Assembly: GCA_026785875.1 (NCBI GenBank)
Contig: JAJAZF010000041.1
Coordinates: 1-8,458 of the forward strand
Direction of reading: 5' to 3'
Source: Chamaesiphon sp.
GTDB lineage: Bacteria; Cyanobacteriota; Cyanobacteriia; Cyanobacteriales; Chamaesiphonaceae
Length of the DNA stretch: 8,458 nt
A program made the translations under genes and the position numbers. The first letter of the stretch is position 1. Each line of letters starts with the position of its first letter. The notes beneath the pieces are model-generated. The model was not told the DNA's origin. It searched no databases and saw nothing but the letters and a program-made list of their open reading frames with translations. This document shows positions 1 to 5,756 of this stretch, piece after piece.

Positions 1-452
1 GTGGACGGTTGGACTTGTCAGCCATTCAGGGAAAGGTAGTTCTTTATTGTTATCCGATGACGAAACAACCTAACGTACCAATACCTGATCGATGGGAGCA
101 GATCCCTGGTGCTGCTGGTTGTACTCTTCAATCTTGCTCTTTTCGAGATTTTAATGCCGAATTTCAAGAGCTTGGAGTTCATGTATATGGAATCAGTACA
201 CAAGACTCCTTGTACCAACAGGAAGCGGTTGAACGACTTCATTTACCATTTGAGCTTCTCAGTGATGCAAATCTGGCGTTTACAACCTTATTACGATTAC
301 CAATATTTGAGGTGGAGGGCAAGCTACTAATCAAGCGACTTACTCTCGTTGCAGATGGCGGGAAAATAGTGAAAGTTTTTTATCCGGTTTTTCCACCAGA
401 CAAGAATGCGCGAGAAGTGTTTGAGTGGTTGAAAGAGTCAATTAAGAAGTAG
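1..452 (+). CDS. Peroxiredoxin, BCP/PrxQ-like (5' end outside window)
   Basis: Thiol peroxidase that would reduce hydrogen peroxide and organic hydroperoxides using thioredoxin-type donors in the cytoplasm. The reading frame is open to the left edge (codons start at base 3), so the TTG at base 9 is an internal Leu codon and the true N-terminus is missing. Counting from that TTG, the strand 'GKVVLYCYPMT' leads into 'PGAAGCTLQSCSFRD'. This matches the BCP-type 'GCTxQxC' site: Cys38 would be the peroxidatic cysteine and Cys43 the resolving one (C-X4-C). Later segments 'GVHVYGISTQD', 'LPFELLSDA' and 'KRLTLVADGGKIVKVFYPVFPP' fit the AhpC/TSA thioredoxin fold and the family C-terminus. The gene ends in TAG and converges on egtD. 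Fold and family are fairly certain; the electron donor is inference. Confidence 0.85.
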   Translation, partial: GRLDLSAIQGKVVLYCYPMTKQPNVPIPDRWEQIPGAAGCTLQSCSFRDFNAEFQELGVHVYGISTQDSLYQQEAVERLHLPFELLSDANLAFTTLLRLPIFEVEGKLLIKRLTLVADGGKIVKVFYPVFPPDKNAREVFEWLKESIKK

Positions 453-620
453 TAAAATTGCAGGGTAGGGAATGCCCAGCTTACTCCTGGAAAAGATAGG
501 TTTGCTGAATGGTGAATTGCTAAATAATGTTATGAATAGCTGGAATCTAGATGGTGGGTAGACAGCTAGTAGGGTGGGCACTGCCCACCATCTATGTTTC
601 GGGCAACAAGATCGATTAAT
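453..620. other. Convergent intergenic region with two GTGGGCA-type palindromes
   Basis: Space between the peroxiredoxin and egtD stop codons. It contains a degenerate palindrome at about 464-478 (GGTAGGGAATGCCC) and a perfect one at 573-589. I see no further gene. As both flanking genes end here, hairpins in this stretch may help stop transcription from either side, though neither is followed by a T-run. Confidence 0.5.
548..594. repeat. Dispersed palindrome with alternative pairing arms
   Basis: GGTGGGCA (573-580), one base, then TGCCCACC (582-589) forms a perfect palindrome. An extra left arm, TAGATGGTGGG at 548-558, is an 11-base perfect complement of CCCACCATCTA at 584-594, so the right arm can pair with either left arm. 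Related palindromes occur at 1782-1800, 3244-3265, 6241-6257, 6430-6444 and 6623-6637. It is read as a family of short dispersed intergenic repeats. Confidence 0.75.
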
Positions 621-1640
621 CTAAGGACAATCACCAGCAAGTAAACATTGTCGCTGACAGAGAATTAACCCAAACCAAGATTGTGGATCTGTCCAGATTT
701 TGAGCGGTTGCAGTGCGTGAGTAGTGAGCGTATCACTCAACGTGGGGAGATGAAACTTCCGCGAGATTTCCGTGTGAATGGTTTCGCCGGATTGGAGCGA
801 GATTTCTAAGTCTAGAGCTTTGAGCTGGACGGTTTGAGCTGTCAGACTTTTGAGGTGCATTTCGATCTGACTAGCAACGGGATTAAAGAAGGCGTAATGT
901 GCGAAATTATCGAGATTAAAGTTACCCTCAAAGCGATCGTTCAGATGCTGCAACATGTTGAGATTAAAAGCAGGCGTAACGCCTTGAGCATCGTTATAAG
1001 CGGCTTCGAGGACATCGATCGGTTTTTGGAGATCTACCCCTAATAGGAAAAATTCACCAGGTTGAAGGGCTTGCTGGACTTGAGTGAGGAAGAGATCGCA
1101 CGATCGATCGTCCATATTTCCCATCGTACTGCCCAGAAACATCAACATCCGGTTTTCCACCATGCGCGGGGGGAGTTTGGCGAGGGCGCGTTCGTAGGTA
1201 CCTGCGACACCGCAGACATTGAGCTGGGGGTAAGTTGCGAGTAATTCTAGCGCAGTAGTGCGGAGAATCCCCGCGCTGACATCGATCGGGTAATAATGAA
1301 GGGGACGATCGAGTTGCGAGTACGCTGTGAGTAGAGTATGAGTTTTGCGGGAGCTACCGCTACCGAGTTCGACGATTTCACAAGCTCCAGTTAATTCGAT
1401 AATTTCTGAGACGTAGGTATCGAGGATGGCTTGCTCGGTGCGGGTGGGATAATATTCGGGTAAGTCGGTGATCTGCTCGAATAATTCCGAGCCGCGATCG
1501 TCATAAAAGTAGCGAGATGGTAAAGTTTTGGGGGTTGACCTCAAACCTGCGATGATATCTTCACCCCGATCGATCGTCGGCGAATCTTTGTCTACCGTAA
1601 TCCATTGCAGTCGATCGTGTTCTGTTGTTGTGGCGTTCAT
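621..1640 (-). CDS. egtD: L-histidine N-alpha-methyltransferase EgtD
   Basis: SAM-dependent enzyme that trimethylates histidine to hercynine, the first step of ergothioneine synthesis in the cytoplasm. With the ATG at 1640 the product is 339 aa, near the family's usual 320-340. Visible family signatures are 'LPEYYPTR' (about 60-67), the SAM loop 'VELGSGSSRKT' (90-100), 'FLGSTMGN' (168-175), 'GVDLQKP', 'AYNDAQGVTPAFNLN' (from about 214) and 'HTEISRKF' (289-296). By comparison with mycobacterial EgtD, the histidine-binding Tyr, Asn, Tyr, Glu and Ser are present (Asn175, Tyr215, Glu291, Ser293). A GTG start at 1745 would add 35 residues with no family resemblance, so I prefer 1640, which has a weak GGAAAA upstream. 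No egtB sulfoxide synthase is adjacent. A palindrome lies past the stop. Confidence 0.92.
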   Translation of the reverse strand: MNATTTEHDRLQWITVDKDSPTIDRGEDIIAGLRSTPKTLPSRYFYDDRGSELFEQITDLPEYYPTRTEQAILDTYVSEIIELTGACEIVELGSGSSRKTHTLLTAYSQLDRPLHYYPIDVSAGILRTTALELLATYPQLNVCGVAGTYERALAKLPPRMVENRMLMFLGSTMGNMDDRSCDLFLTQVQQALQPGEFFLLGVDLQKPIDVLEAAYNDAQGVTPAFNLNMLQHLNDRFEGNFNLDNFAHYAFFNPVASQIEMHLKSLTAQTVQLKALDLEISLQSGETIHTEISRKFHLPTLSDTLTTHALQPLKIWTDPQSWFGLILCQRQCLLAGDCP

Positions 1641-1773
1641 GTGGGTTTTTCCGTATTGATGACAGTTGGGGGTGGAGTTAGACAAGGCGATCGATCGCAA
1701 GTTGGTGCATATCGCCGTAGCTGAGAACACAAAGTTGTAATCCACCTTTCTTTATCAAAAACCCTATCCCTAA

Positions 1774-1802
1774 ATAAAAACAGGTGGGGATTTCCCACCT
1801 TG
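1774..1802 (-). terminator. Rho-independent-type terminator after the DUF433/DUF5615 pair
   Basis: Read on the minus strand, AGGTGGG, a 5-base loop (AAATC) and CCCACCT form a 7-bp stem followed by GTTTTTATTT. It lies about 90 bases past the DUF5615 stop and before egtD, so it separates the toxin-antitoxin transcript from egtD. The stem belongs to the same palindrome family seen elsewhere in the window. Confidence 0.7.
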
Positions 1803-1888
1803 TCGATCGATCATCTTGCAATCCATACCAGCTAGCAACGATTTTGGTAGACTTTCACGATCTCTATTTTGATAGTTTGTAATTTAAT

Positions 1889-2230
1889 TCAATTTGCAGG
1901 ACGTACTACTCGAATCAAATTACCTTGTAGATCTACTCGATCGACGATCGCATCATTCAGCCGACTTGCCATTCTCGCTCGATCCGGATCGTTGGTAGAT
2001 ACAACAATACCGCAATGCTGAGAATCTGCGCGATGTAATCGAATAAAATCATCTCGATTTAGGGTCACAACAGCTCGATTCTCAGCGATTGCAAAAGATA
2101 AAACGTCCTCATCTGGAATACCTAAATTACCTTTACCAGCTTCTTGCACCGTCAAAACATCATGTCCCATTTCCCTAAGTAGCTGACTCACAATCTTGGG
2201 AAACTGCTCGTCCATATACAACCGAGCCAT
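1889..2230 (-). CDS. DUF5615 PIN-like protein, probable toxin of a TA pair
   Basis: Product of 113 aa in the DUF5615 (Mut7-C/PIN-like) family, small proteins with a PIN-type nuclease fold commonly paired with DUF433 antitoxins. The sequence opens with 'YMDEQFP' (Asp7, Glu8), carries 'LREMGHDVLTVQE' and 'GIPDEDVLSFA' (Asp40-Asp42), and has 'VVTLNRDDFIRLH' (Asp60, Asp61). These are the clustered acidic positions expected of a metal-dependent PIN-like site. The C-terminal part, 'CGIVVSTNDPD', also fits. The gene starts 3 bases after the DUF433 stop, and a GAGG at 2239-2242 (minus strand, inside the end of DUF433) is spaced 8 bases from the ATG, so the pair is translationally linked. RNA cleavage as its action is inferred from the family and cannot be shown here. 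Confidence 0.85.
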   Translation of the reverse strand: MARLYMDEQFPKIVSQLLREMGHDVLTVQEAGKGNLGIPDEDVLSFAIAENRAVVTLNRDDFIRLHRADSQHCGIVVSTNDPDRARMASRLNDAIVDRVDLQGNLIRVVRPAN

Positions 2231-2233
2231 TGG

Positions 2234-2560
2234 CTACGCCTCGTTATTGACACGAATTGCTGTGGCAATTTCTTCGGGATAAGCATCAGCATAGATCCAC
2301 GCATTAACCAGATCGGCGGCGGTGATGTGGGGATAATCCTGTAATATTTGGGCTTCACTAATTCCCAATTGCTGTGCCTCGACTAATAGCCAAACGGCAA
2401 TTCTCGTTCCAGCAATGCAAGCTTTCCCGCCACAGACCCCTGGCGTTTTGGTAATTCCCTTCCCACTCATGTTCAGAGTTTTGGTTAGACTCTGAAGCAT
2501 CTCTGCCTTGTCAGAGGGTGATAGGGTTAGCAGTTGATTCTCAATTTCTTGGCGAGTCAT
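2234..2560 (-). CDS. DUF433 antitoxin
   Basis: Product of 108 aa. Residues 1-33 are an extra helical segment ('LLTLSPSDKAEMLQSLTKTL') common in cyanobacterial members. Residues about 37-103 form the DUF433 domain: 'TPGVCGGKACIAGTRIAVWLLVE' with the hallmark GTR at 51-53, 'ILQDYPHITAADLVNAWIYA', and 'YPEEI'. DUF433 proteins have a winged-helix/HTH-like fold, pair with PIN-like toxins (VapB45-type) and usually repress their own promoter. It is the first gene of a two-gene operon with DUF5615, 3 bases apart. A palindrome overlapping a possible -10 box lies 50-60 bases upstream and may be its operator. There is no strong Shine-Dalgarno sequence. Confidence 0.87.
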   Translation of the reverse strand: MTRQEIENQLLTLSPSDKAEMLQSLTKTLNMSGKGITKTPGVCGGKACIAGTRIAVWLLVEAQQLGISEAQILQDYPHITAADLVNAWIYADAYPEEIATAIRVNNEA

Positions 2561-2580
2561 GATGATAATTGTCCGAGTGT

Positions 2581-2588
2581 GCGATCGC
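2581..2588. repeat. HIP1 octamer GCGATCGC
   Basis: A perfect copy of the highly iterated palindrome of many cyanobacteria, in the leader of the DUF433 gene. Shortened CGATCG cores are scattered over the whole window. It supports the cyanobacterial assignment. Confidence 0.8.
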
Positions 2589-2608
2589 AGACGATCTAAA
2601 TTATTTTC

Positions 2609-2619
2609 ATTGTAACAAT
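2609..2619 (-). promoter_or_regulatory. Candidate -10 box and operator for the DUF433/DUF5615 operon
   Basis: On the minus strand TGTTACAAT reads as an extended -10 (TGN plus TACAAT), about 50 bases before the DUF433 ATG. The same bases are an 11-bp palindrome, ATTGT-A-ACAAT. A -10 box overlapped by a palindrome fits an autoregulated toxin-antitoxin promoter. No good -35 is visible, so the call is tentative. Confidence 0.35.
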
Positions 2620-2651
2620 TCGCTCGTACCTTCTACAGATAACCCAAACTA

Positions 2652-2957
2652 TCAAATAGTCACAGGAGTAAGAATGATTTTTCCATCCTCAACATTGACA
2701 TCAAAATATTGATTAGGCTCGATCTCGTTAGCAATGCCCTGGGGTAAAACGATATGATTTTCGGCTGTTAATTTAGCGATCGTTCTTGGTGCTTGAAACG
2801 ATTGAGTTGTAGTGGTGCCATCTTGATGGCTAATCGTCACAGAATGCCCCTGTCGATATGCTTGGTGATGCTTTCCCCGCACTCCTTTACTAAAGTCGTA
2901 CTCTTGGAGCAGATCGTCTTCATCAAATTGGGAAGGAGTATCATTAGCCTTACTCAT
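2652..2957 (-). CDS. Antitoxin-like protein with a C-terminal AbrB/MazE-type domain
   Basis: Product of 101 aa with two parts. Residues 19-53, 'EYDFSKGVRGKHHQAYRQG' followed by 'SVTISHQDGTTTTQSF', match the short 'YDFS-GVRGK' proteins that follow toxin genes in cyanobacteria. Residues about 59-99, 'TIAKLTAENHIVLPQGIA' with 'YFDVNVEDGKIILTPV', look like a SpoVT/AbrB DNA-binding swapped-hairpin domain as in MazE-type antitoxins. The start ATG overlaps the end of the brnT remnant (ATGAGTAA shared, 8 bases), so the two were once translationally coupled. The gene itself is intact. It would be an orphan antitoxin or a free-standing regulator now that its partner is broken. That BrnT was its cognate toxin is inferred from the overlap. 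Confidence 0.75.
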   Translation of the reverse strand: MSKANDTPSQFDEDDLLQEYDFSKGVRGKHHQAYRQGHSVTISHQDGTTTTQSFQAPRTIAKLTAENHIVLPQGIANEIEPNQYFDVNVEDGKIILTPVTI

Positions 2958-3214
2958 AAATTCTTATCTCTCGATTGGTGGCACGGCGAGAACTAATGAT
3001 GCGGATTAAATTACCGCTAAACGACAACTAGTAATCAACCACGTTCGGAAATGCCGATGTCAATATAGCGATCTTCGTCGATCGAGTGTTCCAAGTCAGC
3101 AATTGTCATCGAGTTAGAATCGGCAAAGACTGTTTTGGATTCTGCAAAATCGACTCCATGCTTAATGGCATTAAGTTCTGCTTTTTGCTCATCCCACTCA
3201 AACTGTAAACTCAT
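2950..3214 (-). pseudogene. brnT-like toxin gene, broken by a nonsense codon and a frame-changing deletion
   Basis: BrnT is a RelE-fold ribonuclease toxin. The ATG at 3214 opens 'MSLQFEWDEQKAELN' then 'KHGVDFAESKTVFAD' and 'SIDEDRYIDIGISERG', the BrnT N-terminal two thirds (59 codons). A TGA at 3035-3037 sits where the family has an Arg or similar residue. The next five codons still read LLVVV (3034-3020). From 3018 the family C-terminus resumes in another frame: 'SGNLIRIISSRRAT' then 'REIRIYE' and TAA at 2950-2952, 22 codons in all. Frame arithmetic fits loss of 11 bases (or any number equal to 2 mod 3) at about 3019, which would remove a 'YTER'-like piece; restoring it gives about 91 codons, the normal length. 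A longer open frame to 3262 runs through the tkt terminator and is not a real start. Confidence 0.88.
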
Positions 3215-3236
3215 TATAGCTAGATATTTATCGAAA

Positions 3237-3267
3237 CTAAAAAAGGGCGAGCAATTGCCCACCCTAA
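3237..3267 (-). terminator. Terminator of the transketolase gene
   Basis: On the minus strand AGGGTGGGCAATTGCTCGCCCT folds into a hairpin around AATT (3244-3265, two mismatches, G/C-rich base) and is followed at once by TTTTTAG. It starts about 25 bases past the tkt stop codon. The GGGTGGGCA arm links it to the other palindromes of the window. Confidence 0.75.
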
Positions 3268-3291
3268 ATATTAAGCTACATTAATAACCGA

Positions 3292-5304
3292 TTAACCTAA
3301 GACTTTCTTAGCCGTAGCAACGACGTTATCGACGGTGAAGCCAAATTTCTCCATGACTACGCCACCAGGAGCCGAGGCACCAAAACGATCGACAGTAACT
3401 AAACCGCCATCCATACCGACGAAACGGTGCCAACCCATGCTACAAGCAGCTTCAACAGCCACGCGCTTGGTAACTGCTTTGGGGAAGACAGATTCTTGGT
3501 ATGCGGCATCTTGCTCGTCGAATAGTTCCCATGAAGGCATGGAGACGACGCGGACTTTTTTGCCTTCAGCGGTGAGTTTTTCTGCCGCTGTGACACACAG
3601 GCTGACTTCTGAGCCAGTACCGATCAGGATGATGTCAGGAGTACCGTCGGATTCGACGATCGTGTAGGCACCTTTGGCGACACCTGCGATCGAAGTACCT
3701 GCTAAGTTGGGCAGATTTTGGCGGGATAATGCCAGCAGCGTCGGATTGGTTTGGCTGGCTTTTTCGATCGCGACTTTATACGCACCGGATGTTTCGTTAC
3801 CATCGGCGGGACGGATCACGGTGAGGTTGGGGATAGCACGTAAGGACGCGATCGTTTCAATGGGTTGGTGCGTGGGGCCATCTTCACCCTGTCCGATGGA
3901 ATCGTGAGTCATTACCCAAATTGCGCCCGCTTTGGATAGGGCGGAGAGGCGAATCGGGGCGCGCATGTAGTCGGTGAAGATCAGGAAAGTTGCGCCGTAG
4001 GGAATCAAACCGGAGTTGTGAAGGGCGATGCCGTTACAGATAGCACCCATCGCATGTTCGCGCACGCCGAAGTGGACGTTGCGGTTTTGGTAGGCACCTT
4101 TTTGGAAGTCTCCCGATTCTTTGATTTCGGTGAGGTTGGAGTGAGTCAAGTCAGCCGAACCGCCGATTAATCCTGGTAAAACTGTCGCGAGTTTATTGAG
4201 GCAATTTTCGGAGTGTTTGCGGCTAGCTAGTGCTTTATCTTCGGGGGTATAAGTCGGCAAGACGCTATCCCAACCGTCGGGAAGCTGGCGCGAGGTCAAA
4301 CTTTCAAATTCAGCGGCTTCTGTGGGGTATTTGGATTTGTAGGTAGCGAGGGTTGCTTCCCATTCGCCTTCAGCTTTGGCACCGCGATCGATCGCTTCGC
4401 GCATGTGCGCGACGGCATCGGCGGGTAGTTCAAAGGGGGTGTATTCCCATTCGAGGTATTCGCGGGTGAGTTTGATTTCGGCTTCGCCTAGGGCTGCACC
4501 GTGAATCCCGGCGGTGTTGCACTTATTGGGGGAACCATAACCGATGATGGTAGTTACCTTAATCATCGTGGGCTTGTCGGTGACTTTTTTGGCTTCTTCT
4601 AATGCTGCCGAAATCGCTGCTAAGTCGGTGTTACCATCTTTGACGTGGATCGTGTGCCAGCCGTAAGCTTCATAACGCTTGGATACATCTTCAGTGAAGG
4701 CGATATCGGTGGAACCATCGATCGAGATGTGGTTGTCATCATACAGGACGATCAGTTTGCCTAGTCCCCAGTGACCTGCGATCGAAGCAGCTTCACCGGA
4801 AATCCCTTCCATATTACAACCATCGCCGACGATGACGTAGGTATAATGATCGACGAGCGTCGCATCGGGTTTGTTAAATTTAGCAGCTAGATGTGCTTCA
4901 GCCAGAGCCAAACCAACACCATTAGCAATCCCTTGACCGAGGGGACCAGTAGTTACTTCAATTCCGGCTGTCTCAAAGTTTTCAGGGTGTCCAGGGGTAC
5001 TCGAACCCCACTGGCGGAAGTTTTTGATATCTTCAATACTGACGCTATCGTAGCCAGTTAGGTGTAGCAAGGCATACTGAAGCATCGAACCATGTCCGGC
5101 AGATAATACAAACCGATCGCGGTTGAACCATTGGGGGTTCTTGGGATTGTACCGCATGAACTTTTGCCACAAGACATAAGCCATCGGAGCCGCACCCATT
5201 GGTAAACCTGGGTGCCCAGATTTGGCTTTTTCGATCGCATCGACAGCGAGAAACCGAATTGAATTAATAGCAAGTTGGTCTAATGATTGAGCAGTTACAG
5301 GCAT
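3292..5304 (-). CDS. tkt: Transketolase
   Basis: TPP-dependent enzyme of the Calvin-Benson and pentose phosphate cycles, moving a two-carbon ketol unit between sugar phosphates (for example fructose 6-phosphate plus glyceraldehyde 3-phosphate to erythrose 4-phosphate plus xylulose 5-phosphate). The 670-aa length is that of a complete enzyme. Visible features are 'KSGHPGLPMGAAP' (His31), 'SAGHGSMLQYALLH' (His71), 'PGHPE', 'TGPLGQG' (120-125), the TPP/metal motif GDG (160-162) to Asn191 in 'YDDNHISIDG', and 'AGIHGA' (His268). Further on are the catalytic Glu416 in 'FGVREHAMG', 'THDSIGQGEDGPTHQP' (466-481) and a C-terminal transketolase domain ending 'ATAKKVLG'. The ATG at 5304 gives the usual 'LAINSIRFLAVDAI' N-terminus but has no clear Shine-Dalgarno sequence. 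It is monocistronic by context: a terminator follows and a divergent gene lies upstream. Confidence 0.97.
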   Translation of the reverse strand: MPVTAQSLDQLAINSIRFLAVDAIEKAKSGHPGLPMGAAPMAYVLWQKFMRYNPKNPQWFNRDRFVLSAGHGSMLQYALLHLTGYDSVSIEDIKNFRQWGSSTPGHPENFETAGIEVTTGPLGQGIANGVGLALAEAHLAAKFNKPDATLVDHYTYVIVGDGCNMEGISGEAASIAGHWGLGKLIVLYDDNHISIDGSTDIAFTEDVSKRYEAYGWHTIHVKDGNTDLAAISAALEEAKKVTDKPTMIKVTTIIGYGSPNKCNTAGIHGAALGEAEIKLTREYLEWEYTPFELPADAVAHMREAIDRGAKAEGEWEATLATYKSKYPTEAAEFESLTSRQLPDGWDSVLPTYTPEDKALASRKHSENCLNKLATVLPGLIGGSADLTHSNLTEIKESGDFQKGAYQNRNVHFGVREHAMGAICNGIALHNSGLIPYGATFLIFTDYMRAPIRLSALSKAGAIWVMTHDSIGQGEDGPTHQPIETIASLRAIPNLTVIRPADGNETSGAYKVAIEKASQTNPTLLALSRQNLPNLAGTSIAGVAKGAYTIVESDGTPDIILIGTGSEVSLCVTAAEKLTAEGKKVRVVSMPSWELFDEQDAAYQESVFPKAVTKRVAVEAACSMGWHRFVGMDGGLVTVDRFGASAPGGVVMEKFGFTVDNVVATAKKVLG

Positions 5305-5403
5305 AATATATATCGATCTAACTATATAACTAGTGAAAGAGGTGTTAAAAGCATGGCACGAGTGCAGACGGAGGATCTAGGTGACAATTTTTAAGCTTAC
5401 GCG

Positions 5404-5420
5404 TTACTCAATTTGAGTAA
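5404..5420. promoter_or_regulatory. 17-bp perfect palindrome upstream of tkt, operator candidate
   Basis: TTACTCAA-T-TTGAGTAA has 8-bp arms around a single central base, about 100 bases upstream of the tkt ATG. There is no G/C-rich stem and no T-run, so it looks more like a dimeric regulator site than a terminator. It does not contain the NtcA pattern GTA-N8-TAC, and I do not recognise the regulator. Confidence 0.4.
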
Positions 5421-5533
5421 AATAGATCCCCCATAGGAATACTGTTTTAACGCTGCAACTAAAATTTGCAAATAGATCTGCATCGATCTTAACAATTGCT
5501 ACCTATCATCCCATTTGGTGGAAGTATGAGCAA

Positions 5534-5589
5534 GGGGTTAGGGATTAGGGGTTAGGTTTTAGGCTTTAGGCTTTAGGCTTTAGGGGTTT
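5534..5589 (+). repeat. Heptanucleotide tandem array, 8 units of GGNNTTA
   Basis: Units in order: GGGGTTA, GGGATTA, GGGGTTA, GGTTTTA, GGCTTTA three times, GGGGTTT. Variation is almost confined to positions 3 and 4. It is of the short tandemly repeated type known from cyanobacterial intergenic DNA. Bases 5552-5588 are identical to the reverse complement of 7428-7464. Confidence 0.9.
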
Positions 5590-5603
5590 GGCTTGAAACT
5601 TTG

Positions 5604-5617
5604 GGACGCTTGCGTCC
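5604..5617. repeat. Small hairpin GGACGC-TT-GCGTCC
   Basis: A perfect 6-bp inverted repeat with a 2-base centre, lying in the spacer between the two facing heptamer arrays, near the middle of a larger inverted arrangement. No T-run follows, so a terminator role is not supported. Confidence 0.6.
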
Positions 5618-5642
5618 TATTAATTTCCTGGTACGTGAGACT

Positions 5643-5673
5643 CAAAGCCTAACGCCCAAAACCCAAAGCCTAA
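5643..5673 (-). repeat. Degenerate heptamer array facing the 5534-5589 array
   Basis: Read on the minus strand the units are GGCTTTG, GGTTTTG, GGCGTTA, GGCTTTG: four 7-base units of the same family with some A-to-G changes. It faces the first array across about 53 bases, so the two could form a long imperfect stem. Confidence 0.75.
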
Positions 5674-5756
5674 TTTTGTTACATAACATCAATATCCCTT
5701 CCATTTACTCGTGGTATCTGGTATTACTAGGCGAGAGGTAGTCGATCGAATAAAGT

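Larger units (their letters stand above)
5305..5756. other. Divergent intergenic region between tkt and the TerB-like gene
   Basis: This stretch of about 450 bases must hold the promoters of tkt (minus) and the TerB-like gene (plus). No ORF in it resembles a protein. It contains a 17-bp palindrome (5404-5420), a plus-strand heptamer array (5534-5589), a GGACGC/GCGTCC hairpin (5604-5617) and a degenerate minus-strand heptamer array (5643-5673). A TGTTA-CA-TAACA palindrome at 5677-5688 follows. On the minus strand TTGCAG, 17 bases, TATGGG (around 5430-5460) is a weak promoter-like pair for tkt. I cannot name a promoter with confidence. Confidence 0.5.

Noticed and set aside
834..1244. Plus-strand open frames opposite egtD
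   Set aside because: Shadows of egtD; their translation has no recognisable domain and no start signals.
1641..1745. Longer egtD with a GTG start at 1745
   Set aside because: The extra 35 residues show no EgtD similarity and would make the protein longer than the family; the ATG at 1640 gives the usual length.
3215..3262. Upstream extension of the brnT reading frame to 3262
   Set aside because: These codons run through the tkt terminator hairpin and T-run; BrnT similarity begins at the ATG at 3214.
3335..3667. Open frames antisense to and within tkt
   Set aside because: They overlap a fully conserved transketolase in other frames and show no family resemblance.
5534..5589. Telomere-like or CRISPR-like array
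   Set aside because: The units are 7 bases with no spacers, which rules out CRISPR; the arrays are internal to a chromosome-like region and fit cyanobacterial short tandem repeats.
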